Positions 1 to 37,591 of a DNA stretch of 64,000 bases are shown one piece after another; the first letter of the stretch is position 1, and each line of letters begins with the position of its first letter. The position numbers and the translations under genes are program-made. This DNA is from Theristus sp. LFF4_11 (lineage: Eukaryota; Nematoda; Chromadorea; Monhysterida; Xyalidae). The stretch is taken from assembly GCA_030248135.1 (NCBI GenBank), contig JASANC010000438.1:44963-108962 (forward strand). Reading direction: 5' to 3'. The notes below the pieces were generated by a model. The model searched no databases, was not told the origin of the DNA, and saw only the letters and a list, made by a program, of their open reading frames with translations.

Positions 1-2038
1 CAAAAACTAAAAGCAACAGATTTCGCTCTTAAAAAAGTGGCTGAAGATATCTAGATAATTCGCGTGTGCAGTGATGCTTGTTCTCTGCTAATATATCCGG
101 TGTTCTTTTTCATTCCTGGTCGCTTGCTGCATTAAAGCGTGCATTTTCTCAAAATGGGTTAGCTATCAAAGTTGTGTTTGCGTTATGATTCTGCTTTGTC
201 AAGCATGCTCGAATTGAATCGTCTTTTCTTCGTTCTACAGATTATCCACTTTATTCTAAAGTCAAACAAAACTTCTTGTTTTCTGATCACTGGAATATGA
301 TTAAAAACAAAGTTATTCGTTTCGTGACACAAAGCCACAGCCTTCCCTCTGACTGACTGTTGATTTTTTCGCGTGTTACATCTCTGTTCCGTGTCCGCGG
401 CAAACGTTAGCGCTGAATATCTTGTAATCACTTTCGCTGACTCGAAAATCTTGAGGCAATTACAGCAGCGGTTTGTGTGCGCGTCTGTCGTACAATGATG
501 CCGTGTCCGTGTGTGCTAATTCCATTGCTAATACATAAACCTTTGCTCTCAGTCAATGTGCCCAGAAGGCCAGGCAGGCCCCGCATGCAAGTTTGTGTGA
601 CCGTCACAGTTTTGCGGCGTTAATGAACTCCGTGCACGCAGTTGGCATGCACATTCGGCAGAGTGTCAATGTGAAGGCTGTTTTCTGCATGTGCGTCGTT
701 GTGGTGAACTAAACATTTGATGATGATTCGCAGCATCACTCACTAATCAAGTTCTCCGGTAGGTATATTCAGCTGAATTGAGTAACAGTAAAACCGGTTG
801 AAGTCAAAACGTAAGTCGTGTTTTCTGTGGTGACTGGTAAGCGAAGCGAAGGATCTCGGACACAGTGACGCCCGGGCCTGGCTCGCCGTCAGACTGACAA
901 ATCATAAAGGTCCGCATTTCTTGAACAGGGTCGCAGAAAGCAAAAACATCAGTTCAAACGAACGAACGGCGATTTTAGGCGATGTTTTCAGCCAGGCCCA
1001 GTGCTAGCCCAGAAAAGTGTACAGAAAGCGCCGTCAAGTGGAGCGCCCATCGAGTTTTCTCAGTCATTAAGTGCCAATAGTCCAATACACCCCTCGACGG
1101 CGTTCGATTCCCCGAGCCCACAGACAAGAGTCCAACGCGCTACCACCCAGGCCACGAGCGGTCATTCTTTTTTAGCATGTTCACCAGTAGTTTTAGCTAG
1201 TTCATCATTTTCATGGGAAGTCATCTCAGCACATGCGGTGCTACGTTTTGTTTACCGCAAGAAACAGCGTAAAAACGGACGTCAAATTGTTGTTTTCACG
1301 CATGCGTTGCAAAATTCATTGAAAAATTCTTGAAACAAAGTTGACCTCATTTTAAAGAGTCACTTGAAGCTACAATCAGCTCAAAATAGCTGTATTCGAC
1401 CGTATGAGCTTATTCACTGACTTCCCAGTACCTAATTGACAAGAGTTATCAATGAGTGACTGAATATCATGACGTAAATTTGCAGCTGAAGACATAAGGT
1501 AAAACAGAGCGGATGAATTTATCTGTGATACACATGCAGCCTATTATTGGAACGTGTGCTGTCAAAGTGACATCATGTGCTAAAGAAAACTTTCCACTAA
1601 TCATGCAAAAGCAACAACAACAACTAAGGATGTTTTTTGATCTACATCTGACGTCATTTTCGTCGGACACGTTTTCATAGAGCCAGCAATCCGTCTGCTT
1701 ATCTTCTAATTCAGGTACTGCGCTCTGATAAACACACACATACAGTAGCTACTAGTATGTCTGTCTCTGATAATTAAAATTCTCTGTGAAACACCTTGAA
1801 AAACTTGGATTATAGATGTAGCCGTGGTTGGTTTTCCACCGGCATTTCGGTCACTACAGCGCAAAATGAATATTTTACTCAGCCTAATCAGCGCGCTTGT
1901 TTTGTTTGATAAGCTGAGAGATGTATACACGTGCACTGTTCAGCTTGTTTGTTTGTGTGTTGATTTAATTTTCGCTGTTCCTCAGTTTCTACTTGCTGAA
2001 ACGCCCGCACAGCTTCAAATGTACGTTGGCGACCGACC
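1..2038. other. Intergenic sequence upstream of the first gene
   Basis: No gene is supported here. The short reading frames have no recognisable domains and no convincing splice signals. The one clear item is a SINE copy at about 950-1190 (listed separately). About 1550-1690 has weak similarity to the CRE-bearing MITE family, including a TGACGTCA-like core near 1650, but is too decayed to call. The part next to 2039 is probably promoter and 5' leader of the following gene; no clear TATA box was recognised. Confidence 0.4.
950..1190 (-). repeat. tRNA-derived SINE, family 1, copy 1
   Basis: This stretch matches 29505-29760 over about 200 bp: the same 'ttttaggcgatgttttcagc' block, then 'agaaaagtgtacagaa', then a tRNA-like head. 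Read on the minus strand the head has a B-box-like GGNTCGANNCCC near 1105 and an A-box-like 'GGTGGTAGCGCG' relation near 1140. This is the usual layout of a polymerase III retroposon. The copy is diverged, and its ends and target duplication are not certain. Confidence 0.55.
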
Positions 2039-6731
<4,693 letters not shown>

Positions 6732-6901
6732 GAAGACGCAGGATTTCGATCGCACCACGAAATGACGAACATGATGAACAGAGATCATTGCAGTTATTTG
6801 ATACGCTGGATCACTGATTTGTTTTTCGCACACATCACTTATTCTCGTTAGTTATTGCGGTTATAAAACAGGTATGTACAGTTCAATTGCAACGCAGGCT
6901 A

Positions 6902-8273
6902 GGCCTTTAACAAAACCACGGAGGCAACACGGAACACGGAGGCTACACGCTTAACAAAACCACGGAGGCAACACGGAGGCTGCGTGCAGCTAAAGTGACC
7001 CATATTTTATATGCACACAACACGCTGCGCACCTTTAACAAAACCACGGAACACGGAGGCACGCGGATTTGGGGAGATTTGGGGACAGGACAAATCCGTC
7101 CCCCTCCAAAAAAATTATGTTTTTGTTAAATAAACAAATAAATAAATAAAGGCGCAATAAAGCAAAGCAAAGCTAAATGTCAAAACTAGACTTCAATGAT
7201 TACGGTAGCTCTCCAACGGGTCTCGACACGATTTTTTAAAAACGTTCTCTTATTGCCAAGAACTGTTACTAGAATGGTGGATACCGTTCAGATGATTGCA
7301 TGAAACAGTCATATGTCTGAACTCTGAAGTAAGGTCCCACGGGTTACGGTACCTGTAGTTCGGTCTTGACACGAAGTTGCTGAAAACTACTTTGTTTCTT
7401 GCGAATAACAGTTGAAACCATTTAGAAACATGCCGCATTATCACAGAACGTCAAAAATCGGATTTTAAGGAGTACGGTAACTCTGCTGTGGGTCTCGACA
7501 CGATTTTTTTAAAACGTTCTTTTATTGCCAAGAACTGTTACTAGAATGGTGGATACCGTTCACATGATTGCATGAAACAGTCATATGTCTGAAGTAAGGT
7601 CCCACGGGTTACGGTAGCTGTAGTTCGGTCTTGACACGAAGTTGCTGAAAACTACTGTGAATAACAGTTGTTTCTTGCAATCATGTGAACGGTGTTCATC
7701 AATTTAGTATTTTCCTGGCAATAAAAGGCAGTTTAAAAAAATCGCGTCGAGCCGACCCACACAGCAGAGTTACCATACTCCTTAAAATCCCATTTTTGAC
7801 GTTCTGTGATAATGCGGCATGTTTCTAAATGGTTTCAACTGTTATTCGCAAGAAACAAAGTAGTTTTCAGCAACTTCGTGTCAAGACCCAAAACTACCGC
7901 TACCGTAACCCGTGTGCCCGAACTTCAAACATAAGACTGTTTGTTGCAATCATATGAACGGTGTCCACCAATAGAGTAGCTTTTGCTGGCAATCAGGGAC
8001 GTTTTTAAAAAATCGTGTCGAGACCCGTTGGAGAGCTACCGTAATCCTTGAAGTCTAGTTTTGCTTGACATTTAGCTTTGCTTTGCTTTATCGCGCCTTT
8101 ATTTATTTAGTTGTTTATTTAACAAAAACATACTTTTTTTGGAGGGGGACGAATTTGTCCTGTCCCCAAATCCGCGTGCCTCCGTGGTTTTGTTAAGGTG
8201 CGCAGCGTGTTGTGTGCATATAAAATATGGGTCACTTTAGCTGCACGCAGCCTCCATGGTTTTGTTAAAGGCC
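6902..8273. mobile_element. 1.37-kb palindromic foldback transposon with 9-bp TSD (Mutator-like)
   Basis: The ends are GGCCTTTAACAAAACCA at 6902 and its inverse at 8273. The two halves are inverted copies of each other over several hundred bases: 'gtagctctccaacgggtctc' at 7205 recurs inverted near 8020, and the GGGGACAGGACAAATCCGTC block near 7080 recurs near 8160. The direct repeat CGCAGGCTA lies immediately outside both ends (6893-6901 and 8274-8282), a 9-bp target duplication as expected of Mutator-like elements. No transposase frame was seen, so it is non-autonomous. Short 'aacaaaaccacggaggcaac' subrepeats occur in the left end. It inserted just downstream of the H3 gene. Confidence 0.85.
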
Positions 8274-8345
8274 CGCAGGCTACGGCGTTTCCGCAACATG
8301 CATTTCAACAATTGTTTTCCGGTTGCATTTTATGGTTCATGTGGT

Positions 8346-8361
8346 GGCCCTGAGGAGGGCC
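8346..8361 (-). terminator. Histone 3' stem-loop of the H3 gene
   Basis: On the minus strand the sequence is GGCCCTCCTCAGGGCC, a 6-bp stem and 4-base loop, preceded by AAC and followed by ACCACA. This is the binding site for stem-loop binding protein that replaces a poly(A) tail in replication-dependent histone mRNAs. It starts 45 bases after the stop codon. Confidence 0.9.
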
Positions 8362-8405
8362 GTTGGGTTAGGGTAAGTGGCCACAGGGGCCTGTTGCCTG
8401 CCTTC

Positions 8406-8852
<447 letters not shown>

Positions 8853-8865
8853 TTACAATTGCTTA

Positions 8866-9193
8866 TCAGTGTTAGAAGACCCCGCAAAGCTTCATTATGA
8901 TATGCACCTGCCCCGCATCCGCATTGCTCATTGCTCATGATCCACTGGCGCGCGTGCACACGCTCCGCACTCAACATAAACTCGTTCAAAACGCAGTTAT
9001 TTTCATTCTTGCTTTCTTAAAGGCTTGGCTTAGGTTAGGATTAGGTTAGGAACAGGTTTTGCTTAAGCTTAGGCTTAGGTTTGGTTTTTAGGTTTAAGTC
9101 CGTTTTAGCAATGTCCGAGAACATCCAATTGTGGAGCGCGAGTTAACTGGAGCGTAATATCATAAAACGTGCCAACCAGTGTTAGAAGACCCC
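8866..9193. promoter_or_regulatory. H3 upstream region with a duplicated 17-base motif
   Basis: The sequence CAGTGTTAGAAGACCCC occurs twice, near 8867 and near 9178. It is inverted relative to transcription of H3. The first copy is about 50 bases before the H3 start codon; the second follows the H2B stem-loop. Between them, 9020-9100 holds TTAGG-rich sequence. The motif may be a histone promoter element or a trace of a lost gene copy. This is inference from repetition only. Confidence 0.35.
9020..9100 (+). repeat. TTAGG-like degenerate array between the histone genes
   Basis: The sequence 'ggcttggcttaggttaggat' continues as further TTAGGT and TTAGGC-like units. Similar arrays, with the same 'ggcttggcttagga' start, occur at about 30530, 36450, 54590 and 59235. 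The unit resembles telomeric repeats (TTAGGC in many nematodes), but it is carried inside dispersed repeats. Confidence 0.6.
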
Positions 9194-9250
9194 TTGCTTG
9201 CTTGTGCTGCCGTCAGTTAAAAATTACGAGCATTTTATGGTTTGTGTGGT

Positions 9251-9266
9251 GGCCCTGAAGAGGGCC
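9251..9266 (-). terminator. Histone 3' stem-loop of the H2B gene
   Basis: Minus-strand GGCCCTCTTCAGGGCC, preceded by CCCAAC and followed by ACCACA, 42 bases after the H2B stop. It differs from the H3 stem-loop only in the loop. It marks the gene as replication-dependent. Confidence 0.92.
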
Positions 9267-9307
9267 GTTGGGTTCGGGTAAGTGGCAGCAGTGCCGGTGT
9301 TTCCAGT

Positions 9308-9730
9308 TCACTTGCTGGCCGTGTACTTGGTGACGGCCTTGGTGCCCTCGGAGACGGCGTGCTTCGCGAGCTCACCGGGCAGCAGCAGACGCACGGCCGT
9401 CTGAATCTCGCGACTCGACAGCGTGCGTTTCTTGTTGTAGTGCGTCAGTCGAGCGGCCTCGCGGGCGATCCGGTCGAAGAGATCGAGCACGAACGTGTTC
9501 ATGATGGACATCGCCCGCGAGCTGCTGCGCACGTCCGGGTGCACCTGCTTCAGCACTCGGAATATGTAGCGCGAGTACGACTGCCGCGGCTTCTTCTTGC
9601 CGCCTTTGCGCTTCTTCACGGTGCCGCTTTGCGATTTCACCTTCGGCGCCACCACGGCACCCGACTCGGCCGCCTTTGCAGCCTCGCCCGTTTTGACCGC
9701 CAGCTGCTTGCGAGTTGCTTTCTTCGGCAT
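9308..9730 (-). CDS. Histone H2B
   Basis: Single-exon gene of 140 codons for core histone H2B. The basic tail ([19 protein letters not shown]) is longer than usual; typical H2B has about 122-126 residues. The conserved fold follows: [58 protein letters not shown], and the C terminus [18 protein letters not shown] with the ubiquitinated lysine context. The reading frame stays open upstream for 28 codons, but the Met at 9730 gives the family N terminus. A CCAAT-type box (ATTGG, near 9810) and a TATA-like 'gcatataacg' (near 9855) lie upstream. Confidence 0.96.
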   Translation of the reverse strand: MPKKATRKQLAVKTGEAAKAAESGAVVAPKVKSQSGTVKKRKGGKKKPRQSYSRYIFRVLKQVHPDVRSSSRAMSIMNTFVLDLFDRIAREAARLTHYNKKRTLSSREIQTAVRLLLPGELAKHAVSEGTKAVTKYTASK

Positions 9731-10224
9731 TGTCGCTGCGATCGGTGAAGATGAACAAGATGACACACTTCCGGTGCAAACAAACAGTGATTGTTGACAT
9801 TGCCAGCCAACCAATAAGTCTTATTTGATGCGGCGAGGTTGCTGAGTCGAAGCGTTATATGCAATATCCAATATACTTGCAACGCGCATACAAGCAGCAC
9901 GCATTGAAGATGCAGTTGTTTGAAGCGCTCATGTTGTGTTCAATTGAAAAGTTGTTCACCCTTTGAAAAACCCGTCTGAACAAATAATCTTATCCATTCA
10001 TACATAGACATAAAATTTTGTCAAGAAAAATATAATCACAGATCAAAATAATGCTCAACAGCGCATCACAAACAAAAAATGTACAAAACAAATAAGATAT
10101 TCAGTTTCAAAATCGTAAATAAAACTCGAAAGTGAGGTGAACAATGGAAGGCGTGTAACAGAGTATCTCTCTGGCAACGTCAGCTTCGAATGACCAGAGA
10201 CGTAAGCGACAAATTGGCGTGTCG
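9731..10224. other. Intergenic: H2B promoter and channel 3' UTR
   Basis: The right part of the H2B promoter occupies about 9731-9900. From 9950 to 10224 the DNA is AT-rich and probably holds the 3' UTR of the calcium channel gene read on the minus strand. No other gene or repeat was seen. Confidence 0.4.
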
Positions 10225-26092
<15,868 letters not shown>

Positions 26093-28478
26093 CTCGCAAC
26101 GATGCACTGAAAATAACAACGGGTGCAGTGGCACAATCCAAATCAGTCAGTTCTTCTCTGTCCCATGGTCACCGGTGGCAATCTGTGCAATGAGTCACCC
26201 GCGCCAACACGCATCGACCAAGCTGTCCTGAATGAGCTGTTCGTTAAATCCGCTCACCGATTGGTTTCTGTCAACAGTAAACAACAAATGAGCTGCGCGG
26301 TGTGTCCGTGCCGCACTGATGGTATGTCGCAAAAAAACGAGATCAAGCCCAACCACGCGACGCGTGCGGCAAGCAAGTCAGCGGAATAAAACCGGATTAC
26401 CATTCGCCCAAAAAGGACACGTCGAGGCACATAATTAACCTGCAGGCTGCGTCAAATACGGCCGAACAGAGAGAGAGAGAAAATGAGCGAGCGGAGAGCA
26501 TCAACGAAACAACGTGATCAGAGTGTTTTGTTTGCGCACAGACACGCTTGCAAAATGAAAATACGAAATTGAAATTTCGCCTGTGTCATTTCGCGAGGTG
26601 CCGTCAAAATGGCGCGCAACGCACGAGCGAAAAGTATCTATAGTTCGAGCGTGTATTATAAACGTCGGATATGTGGGAGTAAAGTTGGCCGGATATAATA
26701 CGGTGCCTTCAGGAATTGTGTGTTGCTTTGCAGTTGTGCAGTTACACATGCTGCACGTGTCTGATCCTAATCACTGTGGATGGCACACACATGGCGATGA
26801 ATGTGAACACACGTTGGTTGGCTGACTTGTTGCTTTCTCGCGTTTCGTGCGCGCTGTTCTGCAGCTAATTCTCACCAAAAAAACCTGCTGTCCGCGATAG
26901 AAGACACGAAAATCAGTTGGAGGGAGCTTGTCATAGGGTTCTCAGTGAACAATAAAGTTCGTGTACACTGACCCGAGATGTTTATGATTCCTATAACACA
27001 CTCAGCCAAACGCCAATCCAAATCGTTGGTGCTGCGGTTTTAGCGATTGGTGTTTTGCAGAGAGATCGTTTGCGAACAAAACAACAACAAAAAACTAATA
27101 TAAACAGCGCTGGATTGTGAGCGGTGTAACACGGAGGAGCGCCATAAAAACAAGGCGTGCGGTGGAGTAAAAATGAGGAATAACTGCAAGCTGTATGGAC
27201 GGTTGGCTGCAAGCTGTATGCCCGGAGGCAGGCTCGAGTGATGAATAATCGCAGCAACACACACACTGCATTGTTGAGCAGCATTGCAGACGTGTGCAAC
27301 AAGCCCGCTGCCGCTGCACTGCACTGCAATTCGCGCTTGTTCAATCGCGCACCACCAAAACTTCTGTTCACTGTGTAACTGAATGTTTTTTTTCGTTTCC
27401 TGAAGACGTTTCAACAAAACGGTGTGAGTGTGCTGCCGAGAGAGCAATTTGGATCGAGCGGCAGATGGGTGCTGCCTCGCGTTTGCTTATGTCTGCACCG
27501 GATGGGTGAGCGATGATCGTACACGCGAGCATTAGCCGATTTTATGTTAAACTTGCTTGTAAGCTGCTGAGAGACACTTTCGTGTCTGTGTGTCTACACT
27601 TGTTGCTCCGGTTTCACTCATCCTTTCAGATTGATTTGTCGTATTGTTGTTGAACTTTTTTGTCTCAAAAGGAGTCTATCATGTTGAATAAATGCTGCTT
27701 TCGATCACCCGGAGCCGTTATGAAGAATAATTGGTTGCCGATGAACCATAAGGGGTGTTCTTTTGCAATAAGAAATTGTGCCACAATACGCGAATGTGTT
27801 GGAACGGAGAAAGAAAACAACAATAGATGGTTGTCATCTGAAAGAAAACAATGGCATATTTGCTGGACGGGGGGACATTTATGACTTTGCGGTGTGATTC
27901 AGCAGAACATTTCGCCGCTGCGCCTTTATTGATGCAATTTATCAAAAATGTTTAAGACAGAAAAAAATTTATTACATACGATGAATAATTTTCAAAATAC
28001 AAACGTGTCAGCGTGAATACATGTTGAGAGCCCCGTAATGATCAAACGAAGCAAGAAAGTTCATCAAGTCACAATTCATTGAAAAATTCATGAATGTCAT
28101 GTCAGTCACACTCTGCTATAGACGAGTTGGTAAGACTAGCAAAAATGTTAAAAACGGACATGAAACACACACAAAAAATAAAGCTAAAAGCAGCACGATT
28201 AGATACTGGAAATCACCGACTAGACTTGCGCATTGAATTGAAAAGAAATTAAAAAACGCGGCGCACACGTGAATGCTGCCGGTCAGCTGAATAAACAAAA
28301 AAAGCGTATTCAATAAAGAAAACGCCGATGTTTCGATGCTAAACACAATAAATAAATATAGTTCAGTGAAAATATATCTCGTGCGAAAAAAATCTCAGAA
28401 AAATGAGCAGTATACACAAAACAGCAAAATCATAATAATCCAACTTGACAGATCAACATGCACACAGTCGTCGCTGCT
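26093..28478. other. Intergenic between channel gene and homeobox gene
   Basis: This holds the channel promoter and 5' leader at the left, and the 3' side of the homeobox gene at the right (both genes read leftward). No gene-like frame, RNA gene or recognised repeat family was found. There is a short GA tract at 26469-26482. Untranslated first exons of the channel could lie here but cannot be placed. Confidence 0.35.
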
Positions 28479-33789
<5,311 letters not shown>

Positions 33790-35286
33790 GTGCGATGATG
33801 ACTTTACGCGCGCGCACTGTTCGGCTGCTTCAACGTACTTAATGGGCAGATTATATTGGTCGATGGCGGATTTATAGGCTCTTGCACACCACTGCGCTTG
33901 CCGCCGGCCGGATTTAGTTCGGCGGGCTGCTCGGCAAGTATAGTGGCCTCTGGAGTGCACGCATACGCACCAGTGGTGAGAAAGTGTTTTCGTGTTTTCG
34001 TGAAAAAGGTTTTTGCCGGATTTATCTCAATAACAAGGATTTACGGGGCGAGAACAGAAACGGTCGTGTGCTGGACTGGATTGCAAGCGCATACGAATGC
34101 ACCATGTACACATGTATACGTGTGATGTGTATGTACGCGCCGATGAGAACTTGATACCAGTAGAGCCGTCTGCTGAGAGCCTCTCTCTGCTCGACTTAAC
34201 GAAAACAACAACAACGCCGAACCAGCAAAAACGCAATAAACCGAGCAATATTGTTTGCTGCAGCTGACCGCAAATCGGCCAATGGCCATCAGCAGGCCGG
34301 AGTGGGCGGAGCATACCGCAACAGCAGCAGCTACCGTACCGCGTTGCCATCAATCACATCACTCCGTTCGTGGCGCGCGCACTCTTGGGAGGTGGCGCCG
34401 AACCTACGCAAAGCGCACGGTCACAATTAACACGTGCAGCCTTCATAGCGCGCATGTGCTATGGAAGTGTGTTCAGAAGAACAGACGTGCGAAACTGTTT
34501 CTTGTTCAGCGCAGTGTGTTGTTGCCACGACATGACACCACCCCTCTTTGGTGCTACACGGCTGCAAAGCGAAGCAGAGCGTGAAATGAGACCTTATGAT
34601 GAGTTTCGTGTAATTGGAAAATGTATGGCTGGAGTACAGAATGGGACAAGCCAGACCGGAACTTGTGGCTGCTGTCATCGCCTGTTCGATTTTGTTTATC
34701 TTAATTTTGGTTTGTTTATTTGTTGCGATTCAATTCAGCAGTTGATAGAGCAAGTAGTGTATGTTTTACACGTTGCCCGTGTCGTGCTAAGGAAATTATA
34801 GCTCTTCTTTACTTGCTTTTGGTAAATTACTGCAGTACATTCAGCTTGAACTGCGTGAAAAAGAGAGTCTGTTGAACGCGCTTGACCTTTGCATGGTTTT
34901 TTTACAATAAAAAGTTGTGTTTGTACCAAAATGATTCATATGCAATAGGGACATGGCATCTAAAATTAAATGTTTTTTCAAAATGCATCCTTTATAACTA
35001 AAAGCTTACCCCCTAAAGAACAACGGAACTACAAAATACTCAAATCAAGGACGGACTGAACGAAAGAAAGCTCTATATGTAATTCCTCAACTGATTTTGC
35101 TTCAAGAAACCGTCGCCCCATTCAGACTCAGCTCACCGTTTTCATTGTGTTGGATTCCGTTCGTTCGTATTGCGTTCAGTGATGATCAGCTCAGCGCAGT
35201 TCGACATGCAGCAGCGAACGAGCCAGTTGAACACAAACAAAAAACAAAAAAACACAAAAAAAAAACACAAACAATCACCGAACACG

Positions 35287-35362
35287 CTAAAAAATGACCC
35301 GCGGCCGCGGTGTATCCGGAGCTGCGGGACAGAACACGGACACACCGCGGGACATTTTTTAG
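35287..35362. repeat. Short GC-rich foldback, 75 bp
   Basis: 'gctaaaaaatgacccgcgg' at the left is matched by the inverse 'ccgcgggacattttttagc' at the right, with a second inner pair 'ccgcggtgt' / 'acaccgcgg'. The hairpin may be a small transposon. Only one copy was seen here. Confidence 0.6.
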
Positions 35363-35519
35363 CATGAAAGCCGTTCGAACGGCAACTTACAAAAACTGAG
35401 CTCCCAAATTTTAAATAACATGACGTTCAGTCACGTTTGCAGACGCGGTGTCAAGGAAGTCAGTTGGAACGTGGTTGCCGGTCGAAGCAAACCTCAAACG
35501 TGCATTGTGTGCTTGGTGC

Positions 35520-35832
35520 ACCTGTGTGCTGTCCATGGGCCGGGGCCGAAACACTTTGGCGATTTTGAATTGCCTCATAAAGATTGAAACCATAAGTTCC
35601 TTTCACGCACTCAAACGTTCCATTTGTGGCAAAATAAATCTCCTTTCAACTCCGATGCTGTTCCTTCTTATTTCGCAAGCTCTGTGTTTTTCGAAAAAAA
35701 AGAACAAAAACAAACATACTACTAAAATAAACAACAAACATCTTTTATTTTGGTTCCGAGACTCAATACGCGCATTTGTAGGTGAACAGTGTGATGCATA
35801 ACGCAGGAATTCAAAATTGATAAAGTTACCCG
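35520..35832 (-). repeat. MITE family B, inverted and interrupted copy
   Basis: The right end has 'ttttattttggttccgagac', 'tcaatacgcgcatttgtagg' and 'taacgcaggaattcaaaatt'; the left part has 'ttggcgattttgaattgcc' and 'cataaagattgaaaccata'. The parts are spread over about 310 bp, so the copy is rearranged. Confidence 0.45.
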
Positions 35833-35924
35833 TCACCCGTGCCCCAGAGATACTATGGTTTTTTGAGTTGCCGCATCAAGCATGAAATTCCCCCCCTCCT
35901 CAAAAAAATCGAATCTTATCTACA

Positions 35925-36090
35925 ATCGACCTCTAAATTGTAGACAACTGATTGGTTGGTTGGTGATCACGTGATGTATGCTTTCTGTGCCGGAAGACTC
36001 CGTCCCCACAGCAATGCCTGCACAGAAAACATGCATCACGTGATAACCAACCAATCAGCTGATTGCCTATAATTTAGAGTTAGACTTACA
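35925..36090. repeat. MITE family A
   Basis: Arms 'caactgattggttggttggt' and 'ataaccaaccaatcagctga', centre 'cagcaatgcctgcacagaa'. It lies upstream of the zinc finger gene. Confidence 0.8.
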
Positions 36091-36324
36091 GTGGCACTGC
36101 CCAAAAATTTTCTCGGACCATCCAAAAATCATAAACATTTGCTTAGAAATCTTGAATTTTTGTCTGTAAAGTCCATAATATAAGCTGACTATATGATAAC
36201 TTGATATTTTGCATTGTAATTTCAAAGATTTTGCAGCAAATTTTAACGTTTTTCCTTTAAAATTTAAGCGAAAAAATATCATGGGTGGGGTGGGTGTGCG
36301 TCAAACCCCCCCCCGAAATTTCGT

Positions 36325-36545
36325 GATGCATCATTATTATTAAAAGAGGTGCATGTGCAGTGGCGGTGGCCCCGCCCACCCTGCCCCACACAGGAAAGAA
36401 AAAAAAGCAAAAACTAAATTGATTATTTTCACCTTATCAGAAAGGCTTGGCTTAGGATTAGGTTTAGGATTAAGAACCTACAACGACTCAACGACAACGA
36501 CAACCTCGAATCAAAAAATCACTTTTAAGAATGTATACAAATCAG
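36325..36545 (+). repeat. Dispersed repeat carrying a TTAGGA array, copy 2
   Basis: Same blocks as 30420-30650, with 'ggcttggcttaggattaggt' and 'aacctacaacgactca'. The array is shorter and more degenerate. Confidence 0.7.
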
Positions 36546-37591
36546 ATTTTTTTTTACAATAGTGCTGTGGGGGTGACTGTGTCACTGTTGTATTATGATT
36601 GACACCCCCACCAGTACCGAAGGCGAAAGCAAATTTTCGAGGGGGGGGTGTAGGTTTGGTAATGGTATGGATTTGGATCCACATGCTGCAAGGTAGGTCC
36701 AAATTGACGTCGGAGGCTAATTTTCACGAAAGTTTTTGTCAATTTTAAAAATCAAAACAGTTTTATTTCATTCTAAAAATGCCATATTCGAAGTTCGAAC
36801 TCAGCGCGTCAGCGCGGTTCGAATGCACCTATTTTTGTCGACCATCGGTTTTCCTCCGGCATTTTGAAATTTTTTAAATTTTTTTTAAATTAAAAAAAAT
36901 AAAATTATTCGGGATTTTTTTACTTTTTTTCGAAGCCTAATCAGGGCATCACGTCACGCCCTAACGTCGCTCGTTTCGTCGTGCTTTGTCCGTTGGTGTT
37001 GTTTCTTGCTTGCCTGTGTTCGTTTGTTGAAGATAAGCATTGTTTCAACGATTGACGACAATACATGCTTTTTATGTATTTTTTTTCTTGTGGAGTGGCA
37101 GGCAAAGGTAATTTTTACGTATTTTTTTCTTACCCACCCCACCGGATCGGCATGTGTGTATCGTTTCACTTCACAACTTAATCACTCACAAGTAACGCTG
37201 CGTTATCGTTGCGTTATGAATGAAGTGAGTGAACTGAATCGTAATCGTTGTGGATTTATGAATTCAATCTCTGCTCTGCACACAGACACAATACCACTTG
37301 TACACTCATTGGTAAATCGGGATTCGCAAATTAACACATTCGCTGTTTGTTATTAACGGATGATTTTTTCAAAAATGCATAGTTTTTGATTTTGATACAG
37401 GCAAGGCAAAGCAAAAGTTATGCGTGTACCACCGATTTTTTTTTACCGACCGCAGTTTTCTGAGTTTTTGATCGATGGTTAATTTTGTTCACAATTGTTT
37501 GCTTGCAGTTTATTTATACATATTTTGCATGTGTGAAAAGAATTGATAATTTCATTCAGTTTTTGTGATCGTTAGCAAATTCTTTTGCGAT

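Larger units (their letters stand above)
33790..37591. other. Intergenic between divergent homeobox and zinc finger genes
   Basis: Both flanking genes start here and point away from each other, so both promoters lie in this interval. It contains repeats listed separately (35287-35362, 35520-35830, 35925-36090, 36325-36545). No further gene was recognised. 36840-36920 is a low-complexity A/T tract. Confidence 0.4.

Noticed and set aside
6902..8273. A CRISPR array or rRNA/tRNA cluster as cause of the repeats here
   Set aside because: Repeats are inverted halves of one element with a target duplication; nothing resembles spacers or RNA genes, and the DNA is eukaryotic.
26093..28478. Several short frames between the channel and homeobox genes
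   Set aside because: No domains, no linked splice sites, and atypical composition.
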